A stretch of DNA of 47,728 nucleotides from UBA11090 sp035560555 (GCA_035560555.1 DATMZF010000051.1:1-47728), one strand, 5' to 3'; shown: positions 16,308-24,812, counted from the stretch's first letter. Notes: generated from the letters alone by a model not told the origin. Program-made: numbers and translations.

Positions 16308-17486
16308 ATGGCTGACAGGATAACCCTTACCGTTGAAAAGCTCGCTTCGGGCGGCGACGGTATCGCATTCCTCGACGGCAAGGCCGTCTTCATCCCCTTC
16401 AGCGTTCCCGGCGAGAAAATAGCCTGCGAAATCGCCGAAACATCCAAAGACTACATCCGCGCGAGACTCCTCGATGTTCTTGTCCCCTCCCCCTTCAGGG
16501 TAAAGCCTCCCTGTCCCATTTTTGGACTCTGCGGCGGCTGCGGCCTCCAGCATATCGAATATGGCCATCAGCTCGAATTCAAGGCCGCGGCCGCCCGGGA
16601 CAGCTTCAGGCGCATCGCCAAGCTCGATCCGGCAGGTATGGCGATAAAGAGCGGCGCGCCCTATGGCTACAGGAACAGGGTCCAGCTTCACGTCACGAGT
16701 GATCACGGAATCGGCTTCATGGAAGCGGATTCCGCGTCCTCGCTTCGAGCGGAAGGCTGTCCCATCGCCGCGCCCTGCATCGACGCGTGGCTTCGCCGCC
16801 AGAACCGGAAGTCCAGACCGGACAAAGAACTTCAGGCGCGCATCGGCCAGCGCGACCGCTTCGTCGTGTTCGGCCAGGATGAGCGGCTCTACATCGAAGG
16901 TATCGACGCTCAGGCGAAGGCCATGGTGGCGGGCAGGGAATACCGTTTCCCGCTCAAGCACTTTTTCCAGAGCAACCTGGAGATGGCCGGCGCCCTCGTC
17001 GACGAAGCCCTGCGGGGCATCTCGGGACAAAAAGCCATCGACCTTTACAGCGGCGCCGGCCTCTTCGCCGCCCGCCTGGCCGGGCAGTTCGGCGAAGTGA
17101 CCTGCGTAGAGAGCGACGCCGTGTCGCTCGAGGCGGCGCGCGGCAACCTGCCCGCGGGAACCGGACGTTTCGTGGCCACCGATGTCGAGACCTGGGCCCT
17201 GGCGGCGGCGGCTCGCGCGCGCCGCGGGGGAGCCTCCCGTTTCGACTGGGTCCTCGCCGATCCTCCGCGCGGCGGCCTCTCGCCCGCCACCAGGGAATGG
17301 CTGAAAGGCGCCGACATAGGCGGCTTCATCTACGTTTCCTGCGATCACGTGACGATGGCTCGCGACATCGGCGACCTTACCCGCGCGGGCTGGAGCCTGG
17401 AATCATTGACGCTGTATGATTTTTATCCCCAGACGGGATATATCGAAGCCCTCGGGCGGCTTAAGCCCCCCGGGAACGCCACATAG
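16308..17486 (+). CDS. TrmA/RlmD-family 5-methyluridine RNA methyltransferase with Fe-S motif
   Basis: 392 residues from ATG 16308 (MADRITLTVEKLASGG). N-terminal TRAM domain (to about 65), then CPIFGLCGGCGLQHI, the C-x5-C-x2-C iron-sulfur motif, a central region, and a Rossmann methyltransferase domain: DLYSGAGLFAARLA (SAM), DWVLADPPRGG, and the nucleophile Cys in YVSCDHVTMARD. The enzyme family makes m5U in 23S rRNA or tRNA. It is shorter than E. coli RlmD, like many RlmCD-type proteins, so the target position is not assigned. pyrBI follows 9 bases downstream. Confidence 0.92.
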   Translation: MADRITLTVEKLASGGDGIAFLDGKAVFIPFSVPGEKIACEIAETSKDYIRARLLDVLVPSPFRVKPPCPIFGLCGGCGLQHIEYGHQLEFKAAAARDSFRRIAKLDPAGMAIKSGAPYGYRNRVQLHVTSDHGIGFMEADSASSLRAEGCPIAAPCIDAWLRRQNRKSRPDKELQARIGQRDRFVVFGQDERLYIEGIDAQAKAMVAGREYRFPLKHFFQSNLEMAGALVDEALRGISGQKAIDLYSGAGLFAARLAGQFGEVTCVESDAVSLEAARGNLPAGTGRFVATDVETWALAAAARARRGGASRFDWVLADPPRGGLSPATREWLKGADIGGFIYVSCDHVTMARDIGDLTRAGWSLESLTLYDFYPQTGYIEALGRLKPPGNAT

Positions 17487-17495
17487 GAGGCTACC

Positions 17496-19076
17496 ATGGA
17501 ACGATCCGGTCCATTCAAAGGCAGAACGATCGCCGTCGTGAACGATCTATCGCTCGACGAACAGCGATATCTCTATAAAAAAACCAGCGAACTGAAAAAT
17601 CTCGCCCGTTCGGGCGGGGACCTGAGTCCCTTCAAGATCAACGATCCCAGTTACCAGGCCTACCTCATCTTCATGGAAGACTCGACGAGGACGCGCGAAT
17701 CCTTCCGCAACGCCGCCAAATTCCTCGGCTGCCGCACCAATGTCTTCGACGCGGCCTCCAGTTCCTTCAACAAGAACGAATCCATGACGGATGCCATAAA
17801 AATGCTATACGGCTATTCGGCGGATTCTTGTTTCATCCTGCGCACGAAGCTCGAAGGCGCCTGCCGCTGGCTTCAGGGGGCCCTCTCCCGCTACGCCGAG
17901 ATTTCCGGCGGCCCCCGCCCCGGATTCATCAACGCGGGCGACGGGAAGCACGAGCACCCCACCCAGGAATTCCTCGACGAGTTCTCCTTTCTCGAACAGC
18001 TGAACTGGAACGAGGACCACATCCATATCGCCCTCACCGGCGACCTCTACCATGGACGCACCGTCCACTCCAAGGCCGACGGATTGAGAATCTTCCGGAA
18101 CGTCGAGGTGGATCTCGTGGCCCCCGAACTGCTCTCAATGCCCTCCTACTACATCGAAAGGATGAAAGCCAATGGCTACAAGGTCAATGTCTACGAATCC
18201 CTGGACGAATACCTGGTATCGGGCAAGGTGGCGCCCATCTGGTACTTCACGAGGCTTCAGCTCGAGCGGATGGGCGACTCGGTGCTGGAACGCGCGCCCT
18301 TCCTGCGGAAAAGCGTGACCTTCCGCAAGGACATGTTGGGTCTCCTACCCGAAGATGCCCGTTTCTACCATCCCCTTCCCCGCGACCGGCTCAATCCTAC
18401 CAATCCCACCTTCCTTGACGAACTGCCGCTCAACGGATGGGATGCCCAGTCCGCCAACGGTTACTGGACGAGAATCGTCGAAATTGGCATGGTCTCCGGT
18501 CTCCTCGGCGCCGATTTCAACGGGTCCTTCGCGATGGAACCAGATATCAAGGAAGAGTTCGTCGTAGAAGCCCCCACCTCCGAACACAGCAAGCCGGAAT
18601 ACAAAGTGGGAATCAAGCCGGTGGAGGAAGGTATCGTCATCGACCATATAGCTTCGGGCGAGCCCATCGAAAAGATTTGGAGCAACGTCGAGGCGGTGCG
18701 CAAGATTCTCAAACTCAATGTGCGCTCGAGCCACGGCGTCTATCACTCCTTCAAGGGAACCGATGTCTACAAGGGCATCATCTCCCTCCCCGACATCATA
18801 AGTTTTGGCGAGAAGGATCTGAAGAAGCTGGCGGCCATAGCCCCCGGATGCACGCTCAACCTGATCCGGAACTCGAAGGTCGCGAAGAAATACCGGCTCG
18901 CGATGCCGCCCCGCATCTACGGCTTCGAGGAAATATCCTGCAAGAACGAGAACTGCATTTCCAGCCCGAAGAACAACGAGGGCGTCACCACGGAATTCCG
19001 CCGCAAATCCGGCTCCACCTTTGTGTGCCGTTACTGCGAGAAGGAGCATAACTTCAGGGACATCTGGGATATCTGA
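17496..19076 (+). CDS. pyrBI: Fused aspartate carbamoyltransferase, catalytic and regulatory chains
   Basis: 526 residues combining PyrB (about 1-345) and PyrI (about 375-526) in one chain. It condenses carbamoyl phosphate and aspartate, the first committed pyrimidine step. PyrB features: carbamoyl-phosphate loop STRTR at 63-67, mobile loop SFNKNES, HPTQ at 154-157, HPLPRD. PyrI features: an allosteric domain with RSSHGVYHSFKG and the zinc module Cys482, Cys487, Cys511, Cys514 (CKNENC ... CRYC). The fusion is known from Treponema and Thermotoga, supporting a spirochaete host. AGGAGG sits 6 bases before the ATG. Probably co-transcribed with the RNA methyltransferase. Confidence 0.96.
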   Translation: MERSGPFKGRTIAVVNDLSLDEQRYLYKKTSELKNLARSGGDLSPFKINDPSYQAYLIFMEDSTRTRESFRNAAKFLGCRTNVFDAASSSFNKNESMTDAIKMLYGYSADSCFILRTKLEGACRWLQGALSRYAEISGGPRPGFINAGDGKHEHPTQEFLDEFSFLEQLNWNEDHIHIALTGDLYHGRTVHSKADGLRIFRNVEVDLVAPELLSMPSYYIERMKANGYKVNVYESLDEYLVSGKVAPIWYFTRLQLERMGDSVLERAPFLRKSVTFRKDMLGLLPEDARFYHPLPRDRLNPTNPTFLDELPLNGWDAQSANGYWTRIVEIGMVSGLLGADFNGSFAMEPDIKEEFVVEAPTSEHSKPEYKVGIKPVEEGIVIDHIASGEPIEKIWSNVEAVRKILKLNVRSSHGVYHSFKGTDVYKGIISLPDIISFGEKDLKKLAAIAPGCTLNLIRNSKVAKKYRLAMPPRIYGFEEISCKNENCISSPKNNEGVTTEFRRKSGSTFVCRYCEKEHNFRDIWDI

Positions 19077-19105
19077 GCGCGAGCGCGCGAAAGGCCGGAA
19101 ACATC

Positions 19106-19840
19106 CTATTCGCCGTGAGCCCTTCTGTATTCGTACATGAAGAGTGCCGCGGCCACCGAGACGTTGAGCGAATCCACATGACCACGCATCGGTATGGAAA
19201 CGACGGCGTCCGACGTTTCGACGAGCAGCCTGGAAACCCCTTCCCCCTCGTTCCCGAGAACGAAACAGGTCTTCGCTGGCAGATGGAGGCCGGAGAGCGG
19301 CGCGCCGCCCATATCGGCGGCGTATACCCAGAATCCCTTGCCCTGAAGTCTCTTCACGGCGTCCGTGAGGTTCTGGACAAAAGCCACAGGCACCCATGCG
19401 GAAGCGCCGGCGCTGGTCCTCGCCGCGGCGTCCCCAAGGGGGGACGCGCGCCGCGTTGGAGCCACCACGAGGTTCGCGCCGAAGGCGTCGGCTGAACGCA
19501 GGATGGCGCCGAAATTTTGGGGATCCTCGATATGATCCAGGATTATGACGAGCGCCCCATCGGGCGGGTTCTCGAGAAAATCATCCAGGGAAAGGCTTTT
19601 TTCGACATCCTTGCCAAGCACCGAGAGCGCGACGCCTTTGTTGTCCGGATCTATCCTGTCGAGCATGTCCTGCCCAACCTGATCGACGGCGATCCCCTTT
19701 TTTTTGGCCAGCTCCAGAATACCCCTGATCCGCGGGCCCGGTTTACGGCTCCCCTGTCCGGAGGCGAGGAGAATCTTCATCTGGGAAGGCTTGGCCTTGA
19801 GCGTCTCGAGAATTCCATGAAAACTTGTTATGTAGTCCAC
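19106..19840 (-). CDS. rlmB: SpoU/TrmH-family 23S rRNA 2'-O-methyltransferase RlmB
   Basis: 244 residues from GTG 19840 (starts DYITSFHGILETLKA). N-terminal substrate-binding domain (to about 75), then the trefoil-knot SPOUT domain: LDHIEDPQNFGAILRSADAFG, VLGNEGEGVS and SIPMRGHVDSLNVSVAAA, the three diagnostic motifs. The product methylates a ribose of 23S rRNA (G2251 in E. coli). No ribosome binding site; TACTAT is 7 bases before the GTG. Convergent with pyrBI. Confidence 0.94.
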   Translation of the reverse strand: MDYITSFHGILETLKAKPSQMKILLASGQGSRKPGPRIRGILELAKKKGIAVDQVGQDMLDRIDPDNKGVALSVLGKDVEKSLSLDDFLENPPDGALVIILDHIEDPQNFGAILRSADAFGANLVVAPTRRASPLGDAAARTSAGASAWVPVAFVQNLTDAVKRLQGKGFWVYAADMGGAPLSGLHLPAKTCFVLGNEGEGVSRLLVETSDAVVSIPMRGHVDSLNVSVAAALFMYEYRRAHGE

Positions 19841-19847
19841 GAAATGA

Positions 19848-19876
19848 ATAGTAGCAGAGGACGAGCCCCCATGAAA
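19848..19876 (-). promoter_or_regulatory. rlmB promoter, leaderless geometry
   Basis: Minus strand TTTCAT (19871-19876), 17-base spacer, TACTAT (19848-19853), 7 bases before the GTG. The -35 is poor. Confidence 0.45.
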
Positions 19877-19967
19877 AGTGAGGGAACTCCGCCTCGCGTT
19901 CCGCGCCTCATTCCACGCGTCACGCGAGCGAGCGCGATTGACGGAGCTCCCACCTAAACAAGCGGCT

Positions 19968-20789
19968 TCATGGCATCACGGTGAATTCCTGGACGAGTTG
20001 GATCGCGCTCTCCACATGCTTGACGCCCGAAACCGAATGAGTGGCCGCCAGCGCCGTATCGATGGACGACTGCGCGTTCGCGACGCCGTGGAGCACCACC
20101 GAGCCCCTCTCGACCGTAGCTTCCAGAAAATGCACGGGGATCTTGCGGACGTAGATGATCTCCGTCACGACGCTCTGGGCAAGCACGAAATCCTCGATCT
20201 TCTGAACGCCGGCCTCTTCCTTTCCCTTGTCCACGAAAACCTTGCGGAGCGAGTCTATCGCCACGGCGGCATGAGACGGATCGGTGTTCCCCGTATTGAT
20301 GGTCAGGTCATACTCGCGTGCATCCGACCAGTCCGCGGCGAAAAAGTATCTATGAAAACCGCCGCGGTCGTGGTCGCTCTGCTCGATGATCTGCAGGGCG
20401 CGCTTGTTGTCGCAGCCGAAGGTTCTTTTTGTCCTATCGACCCTGATCGCGATGGGCGCCGTGATCTTCACCGAGAGCATGTGGGGAACGCCTCTCAGAA
20501 TGGCGTAGCCGCCTCGTCCCATGATGATGCAGTCGTTACCCTGCGCCGCGTCGAGGATCGCCGTCTTGAGAAAATGCAGATAGTCGTCCCTCTGCTGCGA
20601 GAGGGATGCCCAAAAACCAGGATTCCTTTCATCGTACTTTTGCCGCTTCTCGGCGGTGATTCCGATGGAATTAAGCTTGGCTTCGAGATACTCCTTGTCG
20701 ATGAGCGTGTATCCGGAAATCCTCGCCAACTCCTGAGCCGTCTCTTCGCCGAGGGATGCAAGTTCTCGCGCTATCGTGATTATTGCCAT
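19968..20789 (-). CDS. Cytidylate-kinase-like protein with C-terminal BON domain
   Basis: 273 residues from ATG 20789, with AAGGAGGGAG upstream. N-terminal two thirds resemble the cytidylate-kinase-like (AAA_26) family: ITIAREL at the start, DKEYLEAKL, CIIMGRGGYAIL, SVKITAPIAIRVDR. The last 70 residues (about 203-270) look like a BON domain (VHFLEATVERGSVVLHGVA, SVSGVKHVESAI), usually a membrane- or phospholipid-associated module. The nucleotide loop normally written GSGG is ASLG here (residues 11-14), so ATP binding is doubtful. Promoter TTGACT-N17-TACAGT lies just upstream. Confidence 0.83.
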   Translation of the reverse strand: MAIITIARELASLGEETAQELARISGYTLIDKEYLEAKLNSIGITAEKRQKYDERNPGFWASLSQQRDDYLHFLKTAILDAAQGNDCIIMGRGGYAILRGVPHMLSVKITAPIAIRVDRTKRTFGCDNKRALQIIEQSDHDRGGFHRYFFAADWSDAREYDLTINTGNTDPSHAAVAIDSLRKVFVDKGKEEAGVQKIEDFVLAQSVVTEIIYVRKIPVHFLEATVERGSVVLHGVANAQSSIDTALAATHSVSGVKHVESAIQLVQEFTVMP

Positions 20790-20814
20790 TCTATCTCCCT
20801 CCTTCTCTATGTTT

Positions 20815-20843
20815 ACTGTATGATCATAATCGCGGTAAGTCAA
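20815..20843 (-). promoter_or_regulatory. Promoter of kinase-like/BON gene
   Basis: Minus strand TTGACT (20838-20843), 17-base spacer, TACAGT (20815-20820), 26 bases before the start. Confidence 0.65.
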
Positions 20844-20931
20844 ATTCTTTTAAGCCCATTGAGTTCCCGAGAGCCGGCTCAGGCTCAGCCCCGACTTGGC
20901 TCCCCCGATAGTACAAGAATGCCGATGGCGA

Positions 20932-20937
20932 TATACT
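20932..20937 (+). promoter_or_regulatory. -10 element of eamA gene, leaderless geometry
   Basis: TATACT 7 bases before the ATG at 20945; no clear -35 at the right distance and no ribosome binding site. Confidence 0.45.
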
Positions 20938-20944
20938 CTGGCCG

Positions 20945-21847
20945 ATGGAAAAGTTAGGGGCACTGGCGGCTTTCGGGACAGCTTTCTGCTGGTCCATCTC
21001 GGCTATATTCTTCGAAAACGCATCCAAAAGGGTCGGCGCCCTCGCCGTCAACTTCTGGAAGGTCTTTATGGCTTTCTTCTTTCTCGCCCTCGCCGGGCTC
21101 GCTCTCAATGGCCGACCCTTTCCGCTGGACGCGACGCCCAGGACATGGCTGTATCTCTTTCTCTCGGGCATCATCGGTTTCCTCGTCTCGGATTATTTCC
21201 TGTTCAACGCCTATATCCTCATTGGATCGAGAATTACCGTCGTCTTTCAGGCGCTGACGCCTTTGTTCACCGCGCTTTTTGCCTTCATCTTTCTGGGCGA
21301 GCGGATGAAACCCCTTCGCCTTCTGGGTATGGCTATCGTCGTATGCGGTATCCTCATGGTCGTCACCTCGAGACAGCGAAAACAGAAGAGCGAGGGAAAG
21401 CCCTTTTCTGCGTCAAAAAAGGGCTACATTTTCGCCTTTCTTTCGGCGGTCTTTCAGGCCGCTGGTCTCATTTTCTCGAAGACAGGCCTCGGCGACAGCA
21501 ACGCCATCGCCGGCACCCAGATCAGGGTGTTGACCGCGATAGTCGGATTTGGCCTTCAGGCCATCCTGACCGGTCGGGCCCGGCAGGTCTTCGTGGTGAC
21601 CCCAAGGGAAAGCACTTTCCTGAAGAACATAGGCATCGGAGCGGTTTTTGGGCCCTTCCTTGGAGTAACGCTCTCGCTTTTCGCCCTGCAGAATACGCAG
21701 GCGGGAACGGCCAGCACCCTGATGGCGCTGACGCCCGTCCTCATCATCCCCCCTTCGATATTCATTCTCAAGCAAAAAGTGCAGGCGCTCGAAATGGCCG
21801 GCGCCGCAGTGGCCGTAAGCGGCGCTGCCCTCTTTTTTCTGTTGTAA
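20945..21847 (+). CDS. DMT-superfamily transporter, EamA family
   Basis: 300 residues with ten hydrophobic helices as two EamA repeats (about 5-140 and 158-300). Typical phrases: AFCWSISAIFFENASKR at the start, VFQALTPLFTALFAFIFLGE closing the first repeat and LMALTPVLIIPPSIFILKQ in the second, each followed by an acidic or polar residue at the repeat end. Members export amino acids or metabolites; this one cannot be assigned. The arrangement of TATACT 7 bases before the start codon suggests a leaderless message. Confidence 0.92.
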   Translation: MEKLGALAAFGTAFCWSISAIFFENASKRVGALAVNFWKVFMAFFFLALAGLALNGRPFPLDATPRTWLYLFLSGIIGFLVSDYFLFNAYILIGSRITVVFQALTPLFTALFAFIFLGERMKPLRLLGMAIVVCGILMVVTSRQRKQKSEGKPFSASKKGYIFAFLSAVFQAAGLIFSKTGLGDSNAIAGTQIRVLTAIVGFGLQAILTGRARQVFVVTPRESTFLKNIGIGAVFGPFLGVTLSLFALQNTQAGTASTLMALTPVLIIPPSIFILKQKVQALEMAGAAVAVSGAALFFLL

Positions 21848-21891
21848 TCGGACTTCTGGCAATTTTTACGCACGAATACGTCACATTGGTA

Positions 21892-21897
21892 TATAAT
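21892..21897 (+). promoter_or_regulatory. -10 element of tdh
   Basis: TATAAT, consensus, 20 bases before the tdh ATG and ahead of its AAAAGGAG ribosome binding site; -35 not obvious. Confidence 0.5.
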
Positions 21898-21917
21898 TGA
21901 TCCAAAAGGAGCGCGCA

Positions 21918-22946
21918 ATGAAGGCTCTCGTAAAAAGCAAGGCGGAACCCGGGCTCTGGATGCAGGAAGTGCCCATGCCCGAGATCGGCGACAACGATCT
22001 TCTGGTTCGCGTCAAGAAAACGGCGATCTGCGGGACCGATGTCCACATCTGGAAATGGGACGCCTGGTCCCAGCGAACGATCAGCATCGGACAGACTGTC
22101 GGCCATGAATTCGTCGGCGAAATCGTCGAGATGGGACGCTCGGTCTCGGGGTACAAGTTGGGCGAGAGAGTCTCGGCGGAAGGGCATATCGTCTGCGGCG
22201 TCTGCAGGGCTTGCAGGGCCGGCAAGCGTCATCTATGTCCCAACACCATAGGCATCGGCGTCAACAGGAACGGCTGCTTCGCCGAATACGTCTCGGTGCC
22301 TGCCTCCAACGCATGGCATGTCCACGATTCCATCTCCGACGATATAGCCGCCATTTTCGATCCCTATGGCAACGCTACCCATACCGCCCTTTCCTTCGAT
22401 ATGATCGGCGAGGATGTGCTCATCACCGGCGCCGGCCCCATCGGATGCATGGCCGCCGCCATTTCCAAGCACGTCGGCGCGCGAAATGTCGTCATCACCG
22501 ACGTAAACGACTGGCGGCTCGATCTCGCGAAGAAGCTCGGCGCCACGCGCACGGTCAATACCGCGAAGGAATCCCTCAAGGCGGTGCAGCAAGAGCTGGG
22601 CATGGTCGGCGGCTTCGACATCGGCCTCGAAATGTCGGGAAACCCAAAAGCCCTGGAACAGATGATCGAGAACATGTACAACGGCGGCAGGATGGCGCTG
22701 CTTGGCCTCCTCCCCGACGGCGCGGGCATCGACTGGAGCCGCGTCATATTCAAGGGCCTCTTCCTCAAGGGCATTTACGGCCGCGAAATTTTCGAGACCT
22801 GGTACAAGATGCAGGCCATGCTTCTTTCGGGCCTCGACATCAGCCCCGTGATCACGCATCGCTATTCTTTCGACGACTTCCAGAAGGGCTTCGACGCGAT
22901 GCTTTCGGGCCAGTCCGGTAAGGTAGTCCTCAGCTTCGATTGGTGA
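21918..22946 (+). CDS. tdh: L-threonine 3-dehydrogenase, zinc-dependent
   Basis: 342 residues, same length as E. coli Tdh (341). Oxidises L-threonine to 2-amino-3-ketobutyrate with NAD. Catalytic zinc Cys38 (AICGTDVHIWKWD) and GHEF, structural zinc cluster CGVCRACRAGKRHLC, NAD site ITGAGPIGCMAAAISKHVGA. The WDAWSQ and GIGVNRNGCFAEY segments are characteristic of threonine dehydrogenases rather than general alcohol dehydrogenases. Start ATG 21918 has AAAAGGAG 6 bases upstream. No kbl (2-amino-3-ketobutyrate ligase) is adjacent. A strong hairpin follows. Confidence 0.93.
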   Translation: MKALVKSKAEPGLWMQEVPMPEIGDNDLLVRVKKTAICGTDVHIWKWDAWSQRTISIGQTVGHEFVGEIVEMGRSVSGYKLGERVSAEGHIVCGVCRACRAGKRHLCPNTIGIGVNRNGCFAEYVSVPASNAWHVHDSISDDIAAIFDPYGNATHTALSFDMIGEDVLITGAGPIGCMAAAISKHVGARNVVITDVNDWRLDLAKKLGATRTVNTAKESLKAVQQELGMVGGFDIGLEMSGNPKALEQMIENMYNGGRMALLGLLPDGAGIDWSRVIFKGLFLKGIYGREIFETWYKMQAMLLSGLDISPVITHRYSFDDFQKGFDAMLSGQSGKVVLSFDW

Positions 22947-22971
22947 TAAAGGAAAGCTCGCGTTTTTATCC

Positions 22972-23002
22972 GCGGAGGGGGAACCCCTGGTTCCTCCTCC
23001 GC
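22972..23002 (+). other. Long GC-rich hairpin after tdh
   Basis: 14-base arms (one G-U pair) GCGGAGGGGGAACC and GGTTCCTCCTCCGC around a 3-base loop. No T-run follows on either strand, so it is not a standard intrinsic terminator; it may protect the tdh 3' end or pause transcription. Confidence 0.6.
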
Positions 23003-23055
23003 ATCCCCGAGCCCCCTTCACTCCCTCTACTCTCGATACTCGCCGTCCTTTCTGC

Positions 23056-23061
23056 TATACT
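23056..23061 (+). promoter_or_regulatory. -10 element of rsm22-like gene, leaderless geometry
   Basis: TATACT 6 bases before the GTG start; a weak TCGATA at 23033-23038 would give a 17-base spacer. Confidence 0.45.
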
Positions 23062-23067
23062 TGCCTC

Positions 23068-24501
23068 GTGAAAGAACACGCACATAAAGGCAATCGCCGG
23101 AAAGCCGGATCGCCGCGCCCCTTCGCATCGACAAAAACGGTCCAGCCCGGACCTTCGGTGGCGATCCAATTCCTGAAAGCAAGCGGCGACTGCGAGAGAG
23201 CGCTCGCGGCCCTGCCTGGCATATTCGACGAGACGGTTCCCCTTACGCAAAAGCACAGGGTGGAACTCGGCCACACCATCAGATCGCTATGGGAAGACCT
23301 CACCTCCGAACGGGAGCACAGGACGGCTGAGTATTTGAGCTCGCCCGCCTATTATTCGGCCTATGTGCGTTATTTCCTTCCCTGGAACATCCTCCGCCTC
23401 TCATCGATCTTTTCAGGCCTTCCGCTCGAACTGGAGGATGGAGCGACGATCGTCGATATCGGTTCGGGTCCTATGACCGTGCCGATCGCCCTCTATATCG
23501 CCCGCCCCGACCTGCGGAAAAAACGGCTCACCATTTACTGCCTGGATAAAACGGAACACATTCTCAAGGTCGGCCAGACGATTTTCGAAAGCCTCGGCGT
23601 CAGGCTTTCCGGCGCCCTGCCCCCCTGGAAAATCATCCCCTTGAGACAGCAGTTTGGATCCTTCCTGCCGGAAAAGGCTGACCTGCTCACCGCCGCCAAT
23701 GTCTTCAACGAGTTTTTCTGGAAGAGCAAGACCCCTCTCGGCATGCGCGCCCTCCTCACGGCCCGCCAGCTTTTAGGATACCTGAAGGATTCGGGCTCGA
23801 TCTTCCTCATGGAACCGGGCGACCCGCGCTCCGGTTCCTTCATCAGCTCGGTTCGCGCCGCTCTATCGGCTTTCGGGGCTTTCCCTATCGCGCCCTGTCC
23901 CCATAGTCATTCCTGCCCTATGCCCGGCATTTTCCGCAGTCTATCCACGCCGGGCGAGGAACTTCCCTCGGGAGCCTCGTCCAAAAACCTCTCCGATGTC
24001 GTCATGCCAAAACGGCGCGACAAATATCCCTGGTGCCATTTCACCATCGGAACGGAGAGCGCCCCTGCATGGCTTAAGACACTGTCCGACGAAGCGGGGC
24101 TCTCCAAGGACAAGCTGGTATTCTCTTATCTATTGTCGACCCTGCCCGGGATGCCCCTCCAGGCAAAAAAACCGCCGAAATCTTCGGCTCTATTGCGCAT
24201 TATCTCCGAAGAGTTCCCCCTGCCCAACTTCAAGGCGGGTCGCTATGCCTGTTCGGCCGAGGGCTACAGCCTCGTGCGCTATTCGCCCCTGAGCTTCGGC
24301 TTCGCGAGCGGGGATCTTGTCCGCATGCCCCAGCAGGCCGCGCCTGCCGCGCCAGGCGCCCCACAGGAAAAGCGCCCGACAGGAAAACCCCAAACGCGTT
24401 TAGCGGAGATCCTGGACCACCGTCCGATCCCCGCGGCCAAGGCCGCGGGCAAGGGCAAAGACATCGATGAAAAATCGGGAGCGATAATCGTTTCCTATTG
24501 A
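23068..24501 (+). CDS. Rsm22-family (METTL17-like) ribosome-associated methyltransferase-fold protein
   Basis: 477 residues from GTG 23068. SAM-fold motif ATIVDIGSGPMTVPIA (127-141) after a helical N-terminus with YLSSPAYYSAYVRYFLP, as in Rsm22 proteins. Downstream come PCPHSHSCPM (Cys277, Cys283) and DKYPWCHFTIG (Cys323), the cysteine pattern that holds an Fe-S cluster in mitochondrial Rsm22/METTL17. Those proteins assist small-subunit assembly, and RNA methylation is uncertain. C-terminal region is basic with RYSPLSFG. No ribosome binding site. The stop codon overlaps the -35 of the tRNA promoter. Confidence 0.83.
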   Translation: MKEHAHKGNRRKAGSPRPFASTKTVQPGPSVAIQFLKASGDCERALAALPGIFDETVPLTQKHRVELGHTIRSLWEDLTSEREHRTAEYLSSPAYYSAYVRYFLPWNILRLSSIFSGLPLELEDGATIVDIGSGPMTVPIALYIARPDLRKKRLTIYCLDKTEHILKVGQTIFESLGVRLSGALPPWKIIPLRQQFGSFLPEKADLLTAANVFNEFFWKSKTPLGMRALLTARQLLGYLKDSGSIFLMEPGDPRSGSFISSVRAALSAFGAFPIAPCPHSHSCPMPGIFRSLSTPGEELPSGASSKNLSDVVMPKRRDKYPWCHFTIGTESAPAWLKTLSDEAGLSKDKLVFSYLLSTLPGMPLQAKKPPKSSALLRIISEEFPLPNFKAGRYACSAEGYSLVRYSPLSFGFASGDLVRMPQQAAPAAPGAPQEKRPTGKPQTRLAEILDHRPIPAAKAAGKGKDIDEKSGAIIVSY

Positions 24502-24526
24502 CATTAGGGTTCAATCCATATATATT
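24498..24526 (+). promoter_or_regulatory. tRNA-Asp/tRNA-Pro promoter
   Basis: TTGACA (24498-24503), 17-base spacer, TATATT (24521-24526), 22 bases before the tRNA-Asp 5' end and overlapping the stop codon of the preceding gene. Confidence 0.88.
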
Positions 24527-24548
24527 TCGTCTTCGTCAGCAATGACAC

Positions 24549-24622
24549 GGGGGCGTAGCGAAGCTGGTTATCGCGCTGGCCTGTCAAGCCGGAGATCGCG
24601 GGTTCGATACCCGTCGCTCCCG
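24549..24622 (+). tRNA. tRNA-Asp (GTC)
   Basis: 74-base cloverleaf: acceptor arms GGGGGCG / CGCTCCC (one G-U), anticodon GTC at 24583-24585 in loop CTGTCAA, T arm GCGGGTTCGATACCCGT, discriminator G. The 3' CCA is not encoded. Confidence 0.97.
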
Positions 24623-24643
24623 ATTCGCCTCTTGGGGCGATCC

Positions 24644-24673
24644 AACCCGTCAATCAAACTGACGGGTTTTTTT
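24644..24673 (+). terminator. Intrinsic terminator between tRNA-Asp and tRNA-Pro
   Basis: 9-base stem AACCCGTCA / TGACGGGTT with a 7-base loop followed by a run of seven T. Some read-through or a separate promoter would be needed for tRNA-Pro, which starts 5 bases later. Confidence 0.9.
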
Positions 24674-24677
24674 ATTA

Positions 24678-24750
24678 CGGGCTGTAGCGCAGGGGCTAGC
24701 GCGCTTGGTTCGGGACCAAGATGTCGGAGGTTCAAATCCTCTCAGCCCGA
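24678..24750 (+). tRNA. tRNA-Pro (CGG)
   Basis: 73-base cloverleaf: acceptor CGGGCTG / CAGCCCG, anticodon stem CTTGG/CCAAG with loop TTCGGGA (anticodon CGG), T arm GGAGGTTCAAATCCTCT, discriminator A. No encoded CCA. Confidence 0.95.
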
Positions 24751-24758
24751 CAAAAGAA

Positions 24759-24789
24759 AAGCCGCCTTTACGGGCGGCTTTATTTTTTT
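24759..24789 (+). terminator. Intrinsic terminator after tRNA-Pro
   Basis: 8-base stem AAGCCGCC / GGCGGCTT, loop TTTACG, then a T-rich tail (TATTTTTTT). Confidence 0.92.
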
Positions 24790-24812
24790 AAGGCTTTCTC
24801 GCATCGACCTGA

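Noticed and set aside
16212..17348. N-terminal extension of the beta-CASP hydrolase
   Set aside because: Antisense to the RNA methyltransferase; the protein family starts at MSITIRSLGAAGEVTGS.
22233..23021. Minus-strand 262-codon frame opposite tdh
   Set aside because: No ribosome binding site or domain; opposite a complete threonine dehydrogenase.
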